DNA from: JAFAGX01 sp035622175
Lineage (GTDB): Bacteria; Acidobacteriota; Terriglobia; Terriglobales; Acidobacteriaceae
Direction of reading: 5' to 3'
Assembly: GCA_035622175.1 (NCBI GenBank)
Contig: DASPVV010000007.1
Span: forward strand, 1-64,000
Length of the DNA: 64,000 nt
Shown: in pieces, positions 25,940 to 35,059 of the stretch
Position numbering within the stretch: the stretch's first letter is position 1
Layout of the letters: each line of letters begins with the position of its first letter
Program-made: the position numbers and the translations under genes
Notes under the pieces: model-generated
The model's database searches: none
What the model was told of the DNA's origin: nothing
What the model saw: only the letters and a program-made list of their open reading frames with translations

Positions 25940-27019
25940 ATGCGCGTCCTACAGCTTGGGCCCTATCCCCCGCCGTATGGTGGCGTACAGACGAACCTTG
26001 TGGCCATTCGGTCCTTCCTGCTCCAGCGGGGCATTCCCTGCGCCGTGATCAATGTCACCCGGCACCGCAAACCGGAGGCCGATCATGTCTACTACCCCGC
26101 GACCGCTGCCCAGTTGCTCCGCCTCCTGGGGCGGCTGCGCTATGACATCCTCCATCAGCACTTTGGCGGAATGCTCACCAACCGGGTTCTCGCCCTCGGC
26201 CTGGTCTGCACCCTCCGGCCGCGTGCGAAATCCGTCCTGACCTTTCACTCCGGGGGGTTTCCCTCCTCGGAGCAGGGCAGGGCGCTCGGAAGAAACTCCT
26301 TCGCCGGTCTTGTCCTGCGCCGCTTTGACGGTCTCATTGCGGTCAACGCGGAGATCATGGATTTCTTTAAGAAGGTGGGAGTCTTGCCCCATCGTGCGCG
26401 GCTGATTTCGCCCTATTCGTACCTGGCGCAGGAGGCATCGTCTGCTTCCCTTCCGCCACCGCTCGCCGAGTTTTTTGCCGTCCACGATCCGGTTCTGATT
26501 TCCGCCGGTCAGCTCGAGCCGGAGTATGACCTGCCGCTGCAGATTGCAGCCTTGGCACGACTGCGGGAGAGATTTCCGGCTGCAGGCCTCATCCTCCTGG
26601 GCTCGGGAAGCATCGAGAATGAGCTCCGGTCGATGATCGCGGCTCGGCATGCAGAGCAACATATCCTGCTGGCGGGCGACGTGGCTCATGAGGCCACGAT
26701 GCAAGCGATCTCCCGCTCCGCCCTGCTGCTGCGGACCACGCTCTACGACGGAGACGCGCTCTGCGTGCGGGAGGCGCTCGCCGTCGGCACGCCCGCCATC
26801 GTCACCGATAACGCCATGCGCCCCCCTGGGGTCCACCTGATTCCAAAATCAGACTTGCCGGCGCTCGTACACGCCCTTGAACAAGAACTCGAGCGCCCGA
26901 AACAGCCGAAGCAGCCGTCCCCGAGCGATGAAAGCAATTTGCAGGCGGTGTTCGATTTTTATCAGGATTTGATGGCGGGAGAATCCGCGTCAGCTCGGCG
27001 CCGAGTGGAGACGAGTTGA
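25940..27019 (+). CDS. GT4 glycosyltransferase
   Basis: This 359-residue GT-B protein opens with MRVLQLGPYPPPYGGVQTNL and carries VAHEATMQAISRSALLLRTT and the donor-binding GDALCVREALAVGTPAIVT segment near residue 275. It is the last rightward gene of the algD run, 45 bases after the beta-helix gene, and converges with the sulfotransferase at 27043. It would add one sugar to the EPS repeat. The acceptor helix region is shorter than in the GT4 at 18555, and the two are not close copies. Confidence 0.88.
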   Translation: MRVLQLGPYPPPYGGVQTNLVAIRSFLLQRGIPCAVINVTRHRKPEADHVYYPATAAQLLRLLGRLRYDILHQHFGGMLTNRVLALGLVCTLRPRAKSVLTFHSGGFPSSEQGRALGRNSFAGLVLRRFDGLIAVNAEIMDFFKKVGVLPHRARLISPYSYLAQEASSASLPPPLAEFFAVHDPVLISAGQLEPEYDLPLQIAALARLRERFPAAGLILLGSGSIENELRSMIAARHAEQHILLAGDVAHEATMQAISRSALLLRTTLYDGDALCVREALAVGTPAIVTDNAMRPPGVHLIPKSDLPALVHALEQELERPKQPKQPSPSDESNLQAVFDFYQDLMAGESASARRRVETS

Positions 27020-27042
27020 GACGCGAGCCATGCTTTGAGTCC

Positions 27043-28074
27043 TTAAACCCAGGACAGATCGCGGGTTACCAGCAACCGCCCCAAAGGGGTCTTGGCCTTC
27101 ATGTACAGTTTGGTGTGGAAGTAGGTGCGATAGGTGGCCCGCATCAGCTTCAGATCAGCCCGCTCGAACGCCTTGCGATCCTTGCTGCCCAGTGCGTAAC
27201 CGTTTTCTTCGAGGGTGCGACCGACCAGGCCTTCGAGCATCGCCAGTTCCCGGGCAGAATAGCCGCGGTGCCAACGGCCCACGGGATTAAAGGGTTCCCC
27301 CGGTCCACCTCGAAAGGACGTATTGGGAACGCTTACCGAACCAATGCCAACCCGTAGGATCTGGTCATAATCGAGCTCCTGCGCGATGAACCGGCCCAGT
27401 CCCGCGAGGGTCTCGCGGGGCTGCCGGATCAGATCCTCAAAGTGCACTTCCGTATAATCATCGCCCAGGTCGCGTCCGTCCCGGCGCCCTTTGTTGACCA
27501 TCCAGTCCCAGTAGAGCCCGGACGCCATCACCGAGGGTGTGCGGTCCCACGGCAGGCGGCGTACGTAGCCCTGCTTGTCGGTCGAAAGGGCCACGTCGCG
27601 TCCGTCCCGAATGATGTGAATCACCAGCGCCTCCGGAATGGTCTCTTTGATGCGATGGAGGAACAGCAGGTGTTCCGGGGTGGTGTCGGCCCAGCGCGGC
27701 ACACCCTGTTTGCGGGCGATTTCCGACATGACAATGCGCAGGAAGTCGCCTCCGTTTTTGCACTCGCTCATCACCCGGGCGGAGATTTCTTCCCGGTTCA
27801 AACCCGAGCGGGTATAAAGCCGGCTGTTGTGCCAAGCGTCGAGCAGCCGCCGCTTGTTGCGCGCGACCGACAGATCTCCAAAGCGCGGCTCGAGCAAGTT
27901 GAGGGCATTCGATTCGACCCGGTAGACGGCGAAATTGCCGGCCGAGAGCAGCATGTGATAGAGCAAAGTTGTCCCGCTGCGCACGCAGCCGAGGACAAAA
28001 ACCGGGGCCAGGGCTCGCCCGCTCGATTGCGGGTGGCTCGAAGCGGCTCTGGTGGTCGGCTTGCTGTCGATCAT
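27043..28074 (-). CDS. Sulfotransferase (Sulfotransfer_3 type)
   Basis: The ATG at 28074 gives a 343-residue protein. The PAPS loop is FVLGCVRSGTTLLYHMLL (RSGTT form) near residue 26, and the 3'-phosphate motif is IHIIRDGRDVALSTDK near residue 153. The frame is open upstream to 28863, but that part only mirrors the asnB gene and should not be included. It is the last gene of the leftward EPS train, 35 bases after asnB. It belongs to a different subfamily from the three sulfotransferases at the left edge, so it was probably recruited separately. It would sulfate the EPS or a precursor. Confidence 0.88.
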   Translation of the reverse strand: MIDSKPTTRAASSHPQSSGRALAPVFVLGCVRSGTTLLYHMLLSAGNFAVYRVESNALNLLEPRFGDLSVARNKRRLLDAWHNSRLYTRSGLNREEISARVMSECKNGGDFLRIVMSEIARKQGVPRWADTTPEHLLFLHRIKETIPEALVIHIIRDGRDVALSTDKQGYVRRLPWDRTPSVMASGLYWDWMVNKGRRDGRDLGDDYTEVHFEDLIRQPRETLAGLGRFIAQELDYDQILRVGIGSVSVPNTSFRGGPGEPFNPVGRWHRGYSARELAMLEGLVGRTLEENGYALGSKDRKAFERADLKLMRATYRTYFHTKLYMKAKTPLGRLLVTRDLSWV

Positions 28075-28109
28075 CGCTCCTTCATCCCAAATTCTGGCAA
28101 CGTCAATCC

Positions 28110-30098
28110 TCAAGCTTCCGTCTTCGCCCCGGTTAGCAAAGCGGGCGGCAGCGCGGCCGGATGCGGGAGGTGAACTTCGCTGGCAACCAGATCCGGAGCG
28201 ATGCGCGCAGCGGTCCAGCTGGAGCGAGCTTCCATGAAGTTCCGGTGCCAGAGTTCTAGCACCAGCATGCGCCACAACATGCCGGAGCGATTGCGACGCC
28301 CGCGGACGTGCTCCTGAATCAGCGCCTCGACCGCCGCCGGCTTGAAGTAGCCGCGTTGCAAGGTTCGCGGCTCGAGCAGGATCCGCCAAAGCTTGGGTTT
28401 GACTTCGTCGCGCATCCAGTCTGCCAGAGGGAGCTCGAAGCCCTGTTTCTTGCGGTGCAGCAGAGAAGCGGGAATCCCCAGGCGCTCCGCCAGTTTCTTC
28501 AGAATGTGTTTCCGAGTTCCGGCGCGGTATTTCCAATCCACCGGCAGAGACACCGCCCACTCCACAAATTGATGATCGAGCATCGGCGCGCGTACCTCCA
28601 GGGATGCGGCCATGCTCATCCGGTCCACTTTGGTGAGAATGTCGGCGTTCAAGTAGGTCTTGGTGTCGAGATAGAGCAAGCGGCTCAGCCGATCTGGCGC
28701 CGGCGCGCCATCGTAGAGCTGCTGCCATTCGAGCAGCGGATCCGGAAGGCGTCCCGCAGCTTCCAGAAATTCCGGCGTAAACACCTCCCGCTCGCGGTGC
28801 AACACCGGTAGATAGGAAAGTCCGTCCAGGTAGCGGTCGCGCTCGTTCAACGACACTCTCCATGCCAGGTTCTTCCCGTACATGCCTGCCGGAATCAGGT
28901 TATGAATGCGATTGCGGTAGATCGGTCCCAGCCATCGCTGGAAGGAATCAAGCTTGGGTTGCTTCATGATCTCCAGGTAGCGATCATACCCGGCAAACAG
29001 CTCATCCCCGCCATCGCCCGAGAGCGCCACTGTGACTCGGCGTCTGGCCATGCGGCACACGTAGTAGGTGGGCAGCATGGAGGAATCACCGAAGGGTTCC
29101 TCCATCATTCCCGTGAGGTAGAGCAAGGTTTCTTCCAGATCGGGATCGACCACCAGTTCGTGGTGATCGGTCGAAAAGCGCTCGGCCACGATGCGCGCGT
29201 ACGCGGATTCGTTGAACGGCTCCTCCCGAAAAGCGATGGAAAAGGTCTCGACCGGCTTCGCGCTGACCCGTGCCATCAGGGCCACGATGATCGACGAATC
29301 CACGCCCCCGCTGAGCAATGCGCCCAAAGGCACGTCGCTGATCAGACGAATGCGGACTGCCTCCTCGAGGCGCCGCTCGAGCTCTTCGAGACATTCGTCC
29401 TCGCTCAGGGGCGGATGCGTACCGTAGGCCGGCAAATCCCAGTAGCGGCGAATCTTCAGGTCGCCCTGGCGGAACTCCGCCCAGTGCCCGGCCGGGAGCT
29501 TGCGTATAGGTTGGAAGGCGGTGCGGGCATCGGGTATGTAACCGAAGTAGAAGTATTGCAGCAGCCCTTCGGGATCGACCTCCGCCAGCTCCGGACGCAA
29601 GGCGAGAATCGCCTTGATCTCCGAGCCAAACAGCAGCCGCCCTTCATCGAGGGCATAGTGCAAGGGCTTTTTGCCGAGCCGGTCGCGCACCAGCAACAGC
29701 GACTGTCGCCGCTCGTCGTACAAGGCGATGGCGAACATGCCGCGCAGCTTGTGAACGCAATCGGCACCCATCTCCTCATAGAGATGAACGATGACTTCGC
29801 CATCGCTTTGCGTGTAGAACTGGTGGTTGCGATCCTCCAGTTCGCGACGCAGTTCGGGAAAGTTGTAGATCTCCCCGTTGAACACGATCCAGATGGTGCG
29901 ATCCTCGTTGTGGATGGGCTGCTTTCCGCCGGCTACGTCAATAATGCTCAGCCGGCGCATGCCGAGGCCTACCCCGCCGTGGGTATAGACACCTTCGTCG
30001 TCGGGCCCGCGGTGCACGATCGTCTGGCACATGCGATGAACCGCGGCGGCCGTAACCGCATCCCCCGGCCTTCCCACCATGCCCGCTATCCCGCACAC
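28110..30098 (-). CDS. asnB: Asparagine synthetase-like glutamine amidotransferase, second copy
   Basis: GTG at 30098 is the right start: it places the catalytic Cys at position 2 (VCGIAGMVG read as MCGIAG) and has AAAGGGAGA about 6 bases before it. The 662-residue product has the same layout as the protein at 11391-13328. A glutaminase domain carries RRLSIIDV and NGEIYN, and a synthetase domain carries LLSGGVDSSIIVAL. Identity is moderate, so they are old paralogues. The gene overlaps the methyltransferase stop by 13 bases. It is likely to amidate a uronic acid carboxyl on the EPS rather than aspartate, by analogy with WbtH/WbpS; this is not proven. Confidence 0.9.
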   Translation of the reverse strand: MCGIAGMVGRPGDAVTAAAVHRMCQTIVHRGPDDEGVYTHGGVGLGMRRLSIIDVAGGKQPIHNEDRTIWIVFNGEIYNFPELRRELEDRNHQFYTQSDGEVIVHLYEEMGADCVHKLRGMFAIALYDERRQSLLLVRDRLGKKPLHYALDEGRLLFGSEIKAILALRPELAEVDPEGLLQYFYFGYIPDARTAFQPIRKLPAGHWAEFRQGDLKIRRYWDLPAYGTHPPLSEDECLEELERRLEEAVRIRLISDVPLGALLSGGVDSSIIVALMARVSAKPVETFSIAFREEPFNESAYARIVAERFSTDHHELVVDPDLEETLLYLTGMMEEPFGDSSMLPTYYVCRMARRRVTVALSGDGGDELFAGYDRYLEIMKQPKLDSFQRWLGPIYRNRIHNLIPAGMYGKNLAWRVSLNERDRYLDGLSYLPVLHREREVFTPEFLEAAGRLPDPLLEWQQLYDGAPAPDRLSRLLYLDTKTYLNADILTKVDRMSMAASLEVRAPMLDHQFVEWAVSLPVDWKYRAGTRKHILKKLAERLGIPASLLHRKKQGFELPLADWMRDEVKPKLWRILLEPRTLQRGYFKPAAVEALIQEHVRGRRNRSGMLWRMLVLELWHRNFMEARSSWTAARIAPDLVASEVHLPHPAALPPALLTGAKTEA

Positions 30099-31099
30099 GG
30101 TCGAATCTCCCTTTCCTCCCTGCGTGCAGACAGTTCGGCAGTCAGGGGCCGGCGCCCCTGCACCGCCACCGGCTCTTCGATCACGGTCAGGTCTTTCAGC
30201 CCGCAACTCTCGAACCAGCGGAATACTTGCTCAAAGGTGTGTTTCGATTGGTACCAGGGAGAATACCAATCGAAGGTATCGAGAATTCGCCACCTGCGGT
30301 TGGCGTGGAACGGCATGGGGAGGAGATAGGCCAACGCGCCGCTGGCCGGGCGACCGAGCAGCGGAATCTTCCGCAGCACCCGGTGCATGCCGTAGAGCGG
30401 AACCACTCCATAGCACAGCGCATACAGAAGGCGCGGCGGCAGGCGCCGCGTCAGCTTGCGGTAATGGTCGCTCATCCTGTACCAGCGGTTGTATCCGCTG
30501 TAGAGCCAGATGGCGATCCGCCCACCCGGCTTCAGCAATGCAGGCAAGGTCTTGAAGGCGCGTTCGCAATCGGGGGTATGATGCAGCACGCCCAGGCTGT
30601 AGATGTAGTCGAAACTCCCCGGCGCAAACGGCAGGTTGAACACATCAGCCTGGAAGCAGACCGCCTGCCGGTCCTTGAGATTTTCCTCGGCAACTTCGGC
30701 GGCCAGGCTCAGGTCAACGCAGACGACGCGTGCTCCCCAGCGGGTCGCGACTTCGGCAAACCGTCCCATGCCGCAGCCCACATCCAAGACCAGTTTTCCC
30801 GCCAGGTCTTCCGGTTCGAAGCCGGTTCTTTGCCGGAAATTGACTTCCGACTGACGGCTGGTCTCGTTGTCCAACTGGGTCTGGCGGAAGATCTGCCACT
30901 GGAAGCCAAAACTGGTGGCGTAGTGTTCGGCGTCGACAAAGCGCACCACGCCCTTCACCTGGGGGAACCTGCGCGAACAGTGAGTGCAGACCAATCCGTC
31001 CCTCTGCTGGCGCAGTTCACCGCGGCAGGAAATACAACGCAGGATGCCGATCACTTCCTCAGCGAATCCAGACCGGTTCTCTAGCTCCCGTTCTCCCAT
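30086..31099 (-). CDS. Class I SAM-dependent methyltransferase with N-terminal zinc ribbon
   Basis: The 337-residue protein opens with a Trm112-like zinc-ribbon stretch (CISC about residue 22, CTHC about residue 38). A class I methyltransferase core follows: motif I VLDVGCGMGRFAEVA, the acidic end VVCVDLS, and LGVLHHTPD. It overlaps the ligase gene by 41 bases at its start and asnB by 13 bases at its end, which points to a coupled operon. It would methylate a sugar or the chain end; O-methylation of EPS or chain termination is possible. No membrane segment was seen apart from a hydrophobic patch near residue 220. Confidence 0.85.
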   Translation of the reverse strand: MGERELENRSGFAEEVIGILRCISCRGELRQQRDGLVCTHCSRRFPQVKGVVRFVDAEHYATSFGFQWQIFRQTQLDNETSRQSEVNFRQRTGFEPEDLAGKLVLDVGCGMGRFAEVATRWGARVVCVDLSLAAEVAEENLKDRQAVCFQADVFNLPFAPGSFDYIYSLGVLHHTPDCERAFKTLPALLKPGGRIAIWLYSGYNRWYRMSDHYRKLTRRLPPRLLYALCYGVVPLYGMHRVLRKIPLLGRPASGALAYLLPMPFHANRRWRILDTFDWYSPWYQSKHTFEQVFRWFESCGLKDLTVIEEPVAVQGRRPLTAELSARREEREIRPCAG

Positions 31100-32372
31100 A
31101 TTTGCTCTGCAGGCCGATCGTGGGGGCAGGACTTGCGGCGGTTTCCTCTTGTGTCAAGGTAATTTGGTAGAGAGCCGTGGTATACGCCACCAGGAAATAT
31201 GGGTACAAGTTGTATTCCGTCGAGGCAAAAAACGCGCTGACGAGGTACGCCGCCACACTCACCCACAGGCCCCCGGCGAGCATGCGTACTTCTGCATCCG
31301 TCGCATAGGCTCGCGATTTGCGCACCAGTCTCAGATTGACGACCGTGCGGTAGAGAATCATCAGGAACAGCACAGCCGCGGGGAACCCGGCTTCGGCGGC
31401 GATTTCCGTATACGTGTTGTGGGCCACATGCCAGGAACCGGCGGTCGCCTGGAAGTTGCCCGCTCCCACCCCGAAAATCGGGTTGTGGAGGGCCTCGTTC
31501 ACACTGGCGATCAGCAAGTTCTTGCGTTCCTGCATGGAACCACGATCCATCGAATCCACTTGGTTCCCGGTGACAATGCTGGCAATCCGCGCGGTAAAGT
31601 GGGAGGGCATGGCCACCACGACGATCATGCCCAGGAAAACCGCGACCAGAACCAGCTGAAATTTGCGTTCGCGAATGGCGAACTGCCACACCACCAGGAC
31701 CGCCGCCAGAGCGACGGCCAGGAATCCGCTGCGCGAGTACGTGAGCTCCACGCCGATCAGCATGATCACCACCGCAAACGCCCACAGCCCTTTTTTCAAT
31801 CCGCGCCCCATGAAGAAGAAAGCGATACAAATCGGCCAGTTCAGCGCGATATTGATGGCCAGATCGTTGGGATTCTCAAACACCCCGCCCAAGGCCCCCA
31901 CCAGACGGCCGTCGGAGGTACGATGCAAGGCCACGGAGGCTACCGTCATCATCGCGACGGCGGCTGCCTGGACCCAAACCAGCCGCTTCAGTTGCCAGAA
32001 TTCCCGCACCAACAGCGCCACCAAAACCGCTACAATCACCGACTTCGACAGCATGTTCATCACCGTGTTGAAAGCGCCGCCGCGCCAGTAGGCAAACGGA
32101 ATGGTGATGCAGTACCACCCGAACATGGCGATGACGTACTTGGTTTCGGGCGCGAACTTCCTCTTCACCTTGCCGCTCATCAGGCTGAGGATCAGCCCCA
32201 CGAGCGCAATGCCGCCAGAGATCTTGGCCATGGGGATCAGAATGAGACCGGGGATCACGTCTTCCGGCCGCCCAAAATAGAGGGCGGAGAAGATCAACAG
32301 GGCCAAGTATGCGCCCTTCGCCCGTTGTCGCTTCCTCTGCTCTTTCTTCAGCGTAAATGCGGCCGTTGCCAA
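31059..32372 (-). CDS. O-antigen ligase / Wzy-like polymerase
   Basis: This polytopic protein has about 11 membrane segments, the loop VFENPNDLAINI and the periplasmic-loop pattern NPIFGVGAGNF followed by VAHNTYTEIAAEAG. Together these mark the O-antigen ligase/Wzy_C family. I set the start at TTG 32372 because AGGAGA sits 3 bases ahead of it and this removes overlap with the upstream gene. TTG 32447 would add 25 residues inside the GT2 gene. It would polymerise lipid-linked repeats or ligate the chain in the periplasm. Position between the GT2 and the methyltransferase fits an EPS operon. Confidence 0.85.
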   Translation of the reverse strand: MATAAFTLKKEQRKRQRAKGAYLALLIFSALYFGRPEDVIPGLILIPMAKISGGIALVGLILSLMSGKVKRKFAPETKYVIAMFGWYCITIPFAYWRGGAFNTVMNMLSKSVIVAVLVALLVREFWQLKRLVWVQAAAVAMMTVASVALHRTSDGRLVGALGGVFENPNDLAINIALNWPICIAFFFMGRGLKKGLWAFAVVIMLIGVELTYSRSGFLAVALAAVLVVWQFAIRERKFQLVLVAVFLGMIVVVAMPSHFTARIASIVTGNQVDSMDRGSMQERKNLLIASVNEALHNPIFGVGAGNFQATAGSWHVAHNTYTEIAAEAGFPAAVLFLMILYRTVVNLRLVRKSRAYATDAEVRMLAGGLWVSVAAYLVSAFFASTEYNLYPYFLVAYTTALYQITLTQEETAASPAPTIGLQSKYGRTGAREPVWIR

Positions 32373-32403
32373 GGCTTCTCCTGTGAAGTTTCTTTCGTTG
32401 GGT

Positions 32404-33525
32404 TCAGCGAACCCATGCTTGCTTGCGGCCCGTGACGAAATTCGCAAACGCGATCAAGGCCGCCGTATTCAGCATGACAAAGGTGAACGCGGCGTCCGTC
32501 ATGCGCGTCAAAGGGCCATGGTTCCTTTGCGTGATGCCGAGGGTGGCCAGTAGGTAAAACAGGATCTGACACACCAGGGCCGCGCGGTACACCGGCGCCG
32601 CCAGAAACACGCTGGAAATGAGAGCTGCAGCCAGGGCAAAGGGTGCGAGCAAGCGCAGCAACTTGTGGCTGACGAATTCGAAACGAACCGGGTTCTCCCG
32701 CCGCAACAGCCAGGGCGCAAGCTGCAGCAGCTGATAATTGCCGGTCAAGGTGCGTACCTTGCGGCCAAATTCCCTTTCCCTCCCCTGGTGCGGCAGGTCC
32801 CAAGCCCGGGCGCGTCCATCGAAGACCACACGGAATCCTTGTCGGGCGACCTGCATCGGGATGTAGACGTCGTCGAGAATCATTCCCGGCGGCAGCGGGG
32901 GCACCAACTCACGGCGCACCGCGTACAGGGCTCCTGTCGCTCCGACCACCGACCCCGACGCCGACTCCAGTTCGCGGATCTTCTTCTCGATCTTCCAGTA
33001 CAGTCCCATGCCCTGGGCGGCTTCGCCGCTGTCGGGAGAGCCCAGCATCAATTCTCCGCTGGCGCACCCCACCGCGGGATCGGCGAAATTTTCCGCCAAA
33101 AGGCGGATCGCACCCGGTTCGATGGTTTGGCGCGCATCGGTGAAGACGATCAGTTCTCCCTGCGCCCAAGCCATGGCGTCATTCACCCCCGACGCCTTGC
33201 CCGCCGCCAGCGCATTCAGAATGGCACAAACCCTGGGATGGACGGCAAAATCCCGGAGAATGGCTTCCGTGCGGTCGGTCGAGCCGTCGGAGACAACCAC
33301 CACCTGGCAGCGCTCGGCGCAATAATCGAGTTCGAGCAGCCGGCGCAGTTTTTCCTCGAGGTACCGCTCCTCGTTCCGTACCACCATCACCAGGGACAGC
33401 GAAGGCAGCGACGGGGCGCGATCGATGGGCCGCGGTCGGAGGAACGATCGCAGCCAAAGCCAGAGTCCGTACCCCGCGTACATGTAGCCCAGCACCCCCG
33501 CCGACAGCCAGAACATCCACCTCAT
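32404..33525 (-). CDS. Membrane glycosyltransferase family 2
   Basis: The 373-residue protein has an N-terminal membrane segment, then a GT2 domain with LSLVMVVRNEERYLEEKL, VVVVSDGSTDRTEAIL and FTDARQ in place of the usual DxD, then a motif GATGALYAVRREL and three C-terminal membrane segments. It resembles processive-type membrane GT2 proteins but is short, and the QxxRW motif is only partly kept (QGREREFGRKVRTLTGNYQ). Its ATG at 33525 overlaps the TGA of the sugar transferase gene (ATGA), so translation is coupled. It acts at the cytoplasmic face of the inner membrane. Confidence 0.87.
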   Translation of the reverse strand: MRWMFWLSAGVLGYMYAGYGLWLWLRSFLRPRPIDRAPSLPSLSLVMVVRNEERYLEEKLRRLLELDYCAERCQVVVVSDGSTDRTEAILRDFAVHPRVCAILNALAAGKASGVNDAMAWAQGELIVFTDARQTIEPGAIRLLAENFADPAVGCASGELMLGSPDSGEAAQGMGLYWKIEKKIRELESASGSVVGATGALYAVRRELVPPLPPGMILDDVYIPMQVARQGFRVVFDGRARAWDLPHQGREREFGRKVRTLTGNYQLLQLAPWLLRRENPVRFEFVSHKLLRLLAPFALAAALISSVFLAAPVYRAALVCQILFYLLATLGITQRNHGPLTRMTDAAFTFVMLNTAALIAFANFVTGRKQAWVR

Positions 33526-34892
33526 TTCGCGCCCCGGCCCAACATCACGATCTTGATGGTTTGAAAGAGAATCAACACATCCAGCCCGATGGAACGGTTC
33601 TTGATGTAAAACAAGTCATACTGAAGTTTTTCCCGCGCGTCTTCGAGCGTGTTGCCATAGGTGTACTTTACCTGCGCCCAGCCCGTAATCCCTGGCCGCA
33701 CCGAGTGCCGGATACCGTAATAGGGAATCTCCTGGCTCAACCACGCCACGAATTCTGGCCGCTCCGGCCGAGGCCCGACAAAGTTCATGTCACCCTTCAG
33801 AACGCACCACAGCTGGGGTATCTCGTCCAGGCGTGTGGTTCTGAGGAATCTGCCCACCCGCGTAATGCGGGGATCGTCATCGAGCGCCCAGGTGGCCCCC
33901 GTATCCGCCTCCGCATCGCGCCGCATGGTACGGAACTTGTAACAGTGGAAGGTCGTCCCGGCGCGACCCACCCGTTTTTGCCGGTACAAGACCGGACCCG
34001 CCGAGTCCAGCCTCACGGCCAACATGATGAAGGGGCACAAGGGCAGGGACAGCAGCACCCCCACCAGGGCCACGGTGAAGTTCAGCATTCGGCCGAGCTT
34101 GCGGCGAAAACCGCTCAAGCGGAAACCGTCGGCGAAAATCAGCCAGCTCGGACTGAGATGATCCACTTCGATCCGCCCGGAAATTCTTTCCAGCCAAGAC
34201 GTGACTTCTTCGACCCTCAGGCCCGCCAGCCGCAGCGCCAGCAACTCCTCGACCGGAAGCGTGCCCCGCCGGTCCGGCATGGCGACGATCACCCGATGCA
34301 CCCGGTTGTCCCGCACCAGCTCCCGCAGGTGGGTGGCGACCGTGTCGGGGGTCAGTTCCCCGTTCACGTTCCCCGTCCATCCCACCACATCCACGCCCAG
34401 GTTGGGACGCTCCCTCAGCCCGGATACCAGCCGCTGCGCCCGCTCGCCGGTGCCGAGCACGTAGACCTTTTCCCGGAAGTAGGGCTGATGCACCAGCCAA
34501 GAGTAAGTCACTCGCCAGAGGAACAAGGTGCAGGATAAGATGGCGAACCCGGTTAGCAGTGAGCCGCTCCCGGGAAGAAAGCTGGGGAACAGAAACCCGA
34601 TCGCCGACAAGCCAACGGCGACAAACCCGAGCACCAGCAAAATGCGAAACGCCAGATCCCAGCGGGCGCTGAATCCCGCGGAGTCGTACAAATCCAGCCA
34701 GTGGGAGAGCAGAAGGACGAATGCCGTCAGCCCCAGAATCTTTACATATCCGCCTTCCACATTCAGCAGCAGCCACCAGTCCTCGTTCTGCACTCTCGTA
34801 CCCAGCACAAACGAAAACCATACGAGCAGGGCTTCGACCGTCAGCAGCACCAGCGTTCGGAGCGGGTAATAGACTTTAAAGAGCCGGATCAC
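33522..34892 (-). CDS. Initiating undecaprenyl-phosphate sugar transferase (exosortase-system type)
   Basis: The 456-residue protein has five predicted N-terminal membrane segments and a CoA-binding-like domain (VYVLGTGERAQRLVSGL). The C-terminal bacterial sugar transferase domain carries YRQKRVGRAGTTFHCYKFRTM, LDEIPQLWCVLKGDMNFVGPRPE and RPGITGWAQVKYTYG. This is the layout of the EpsB/TIGR03013-like transferases of exosortase loci. It would load the first sugar phosphate on undecaprenyl phosphate and so begin each repeat. It ends in an ATGA overlap with the GT2. About 170 bases without a gene separate it from the BY-kinase homologue. Confidence 0.92.
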   Translation of the reverse strand: MIRLFKVYYPLRTLVLLTVEALLVWFSFVLGTRVQNEDWWLLLNVEGGYVKILGLTAFVLLLSHWLDLYDSAGFSARWDLAFRILLVLGFVAVGLSAIGFLFPSFLPGSGSLLTGFAILSCTLFLWRVTYSWLVHQPYFREKVYVLGTGERAQRLVSGLRERPNLGVDVVGWTGNVNGELTPDTVATHLRELVRDNRVHRVIVAMPDRRGTLPVEELLALRLAGLRVEEVTSWLERISGRIEVDHLSPSWLIFADGFRLSGFRRKLGRMLNFTVALVGVLLSLPLCPFIMLAVRLDSAGPVLYRQKRVGRAGTTFHCYKFRTMRRDAEADTGATWALDDDPRITRVGRFLRTTRLDEIPQLWCVLKGDMNFVGPRPERPEFVAWLSQEIPYYGIRHSVRPGITGWAQVKYTYGNTLEDAREKLQYDLFYIKNRSIGLDVLILFQTIKIVMLGRGAK

Positions 34893-35059
34893 TTCTCCCC
34901 CAAGCCTTGGCCGCGTCTCCCTTCGTCACGGACGCCTCCTCGCAGCACCGCGGTGACCGCAGGGCGTCCTGGCCGAGTGCCCTCTCCCGGCCGAGGCGGG
35001 GCTCGAACCCGACCCAGGGAAGATCGCCAGCATTGTGGCCGGTCCCCGGGAATCGCGTC

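Noticed and set aside
28075..28863. N-terminal extension of the sulfotransferase frame to 606 codons
   Set aside because: The extra 263 codons overlap asnB in another frame on the same strand and carry no sulfotransferase features; the PAPS loop follows the ATG at 28074 closely.
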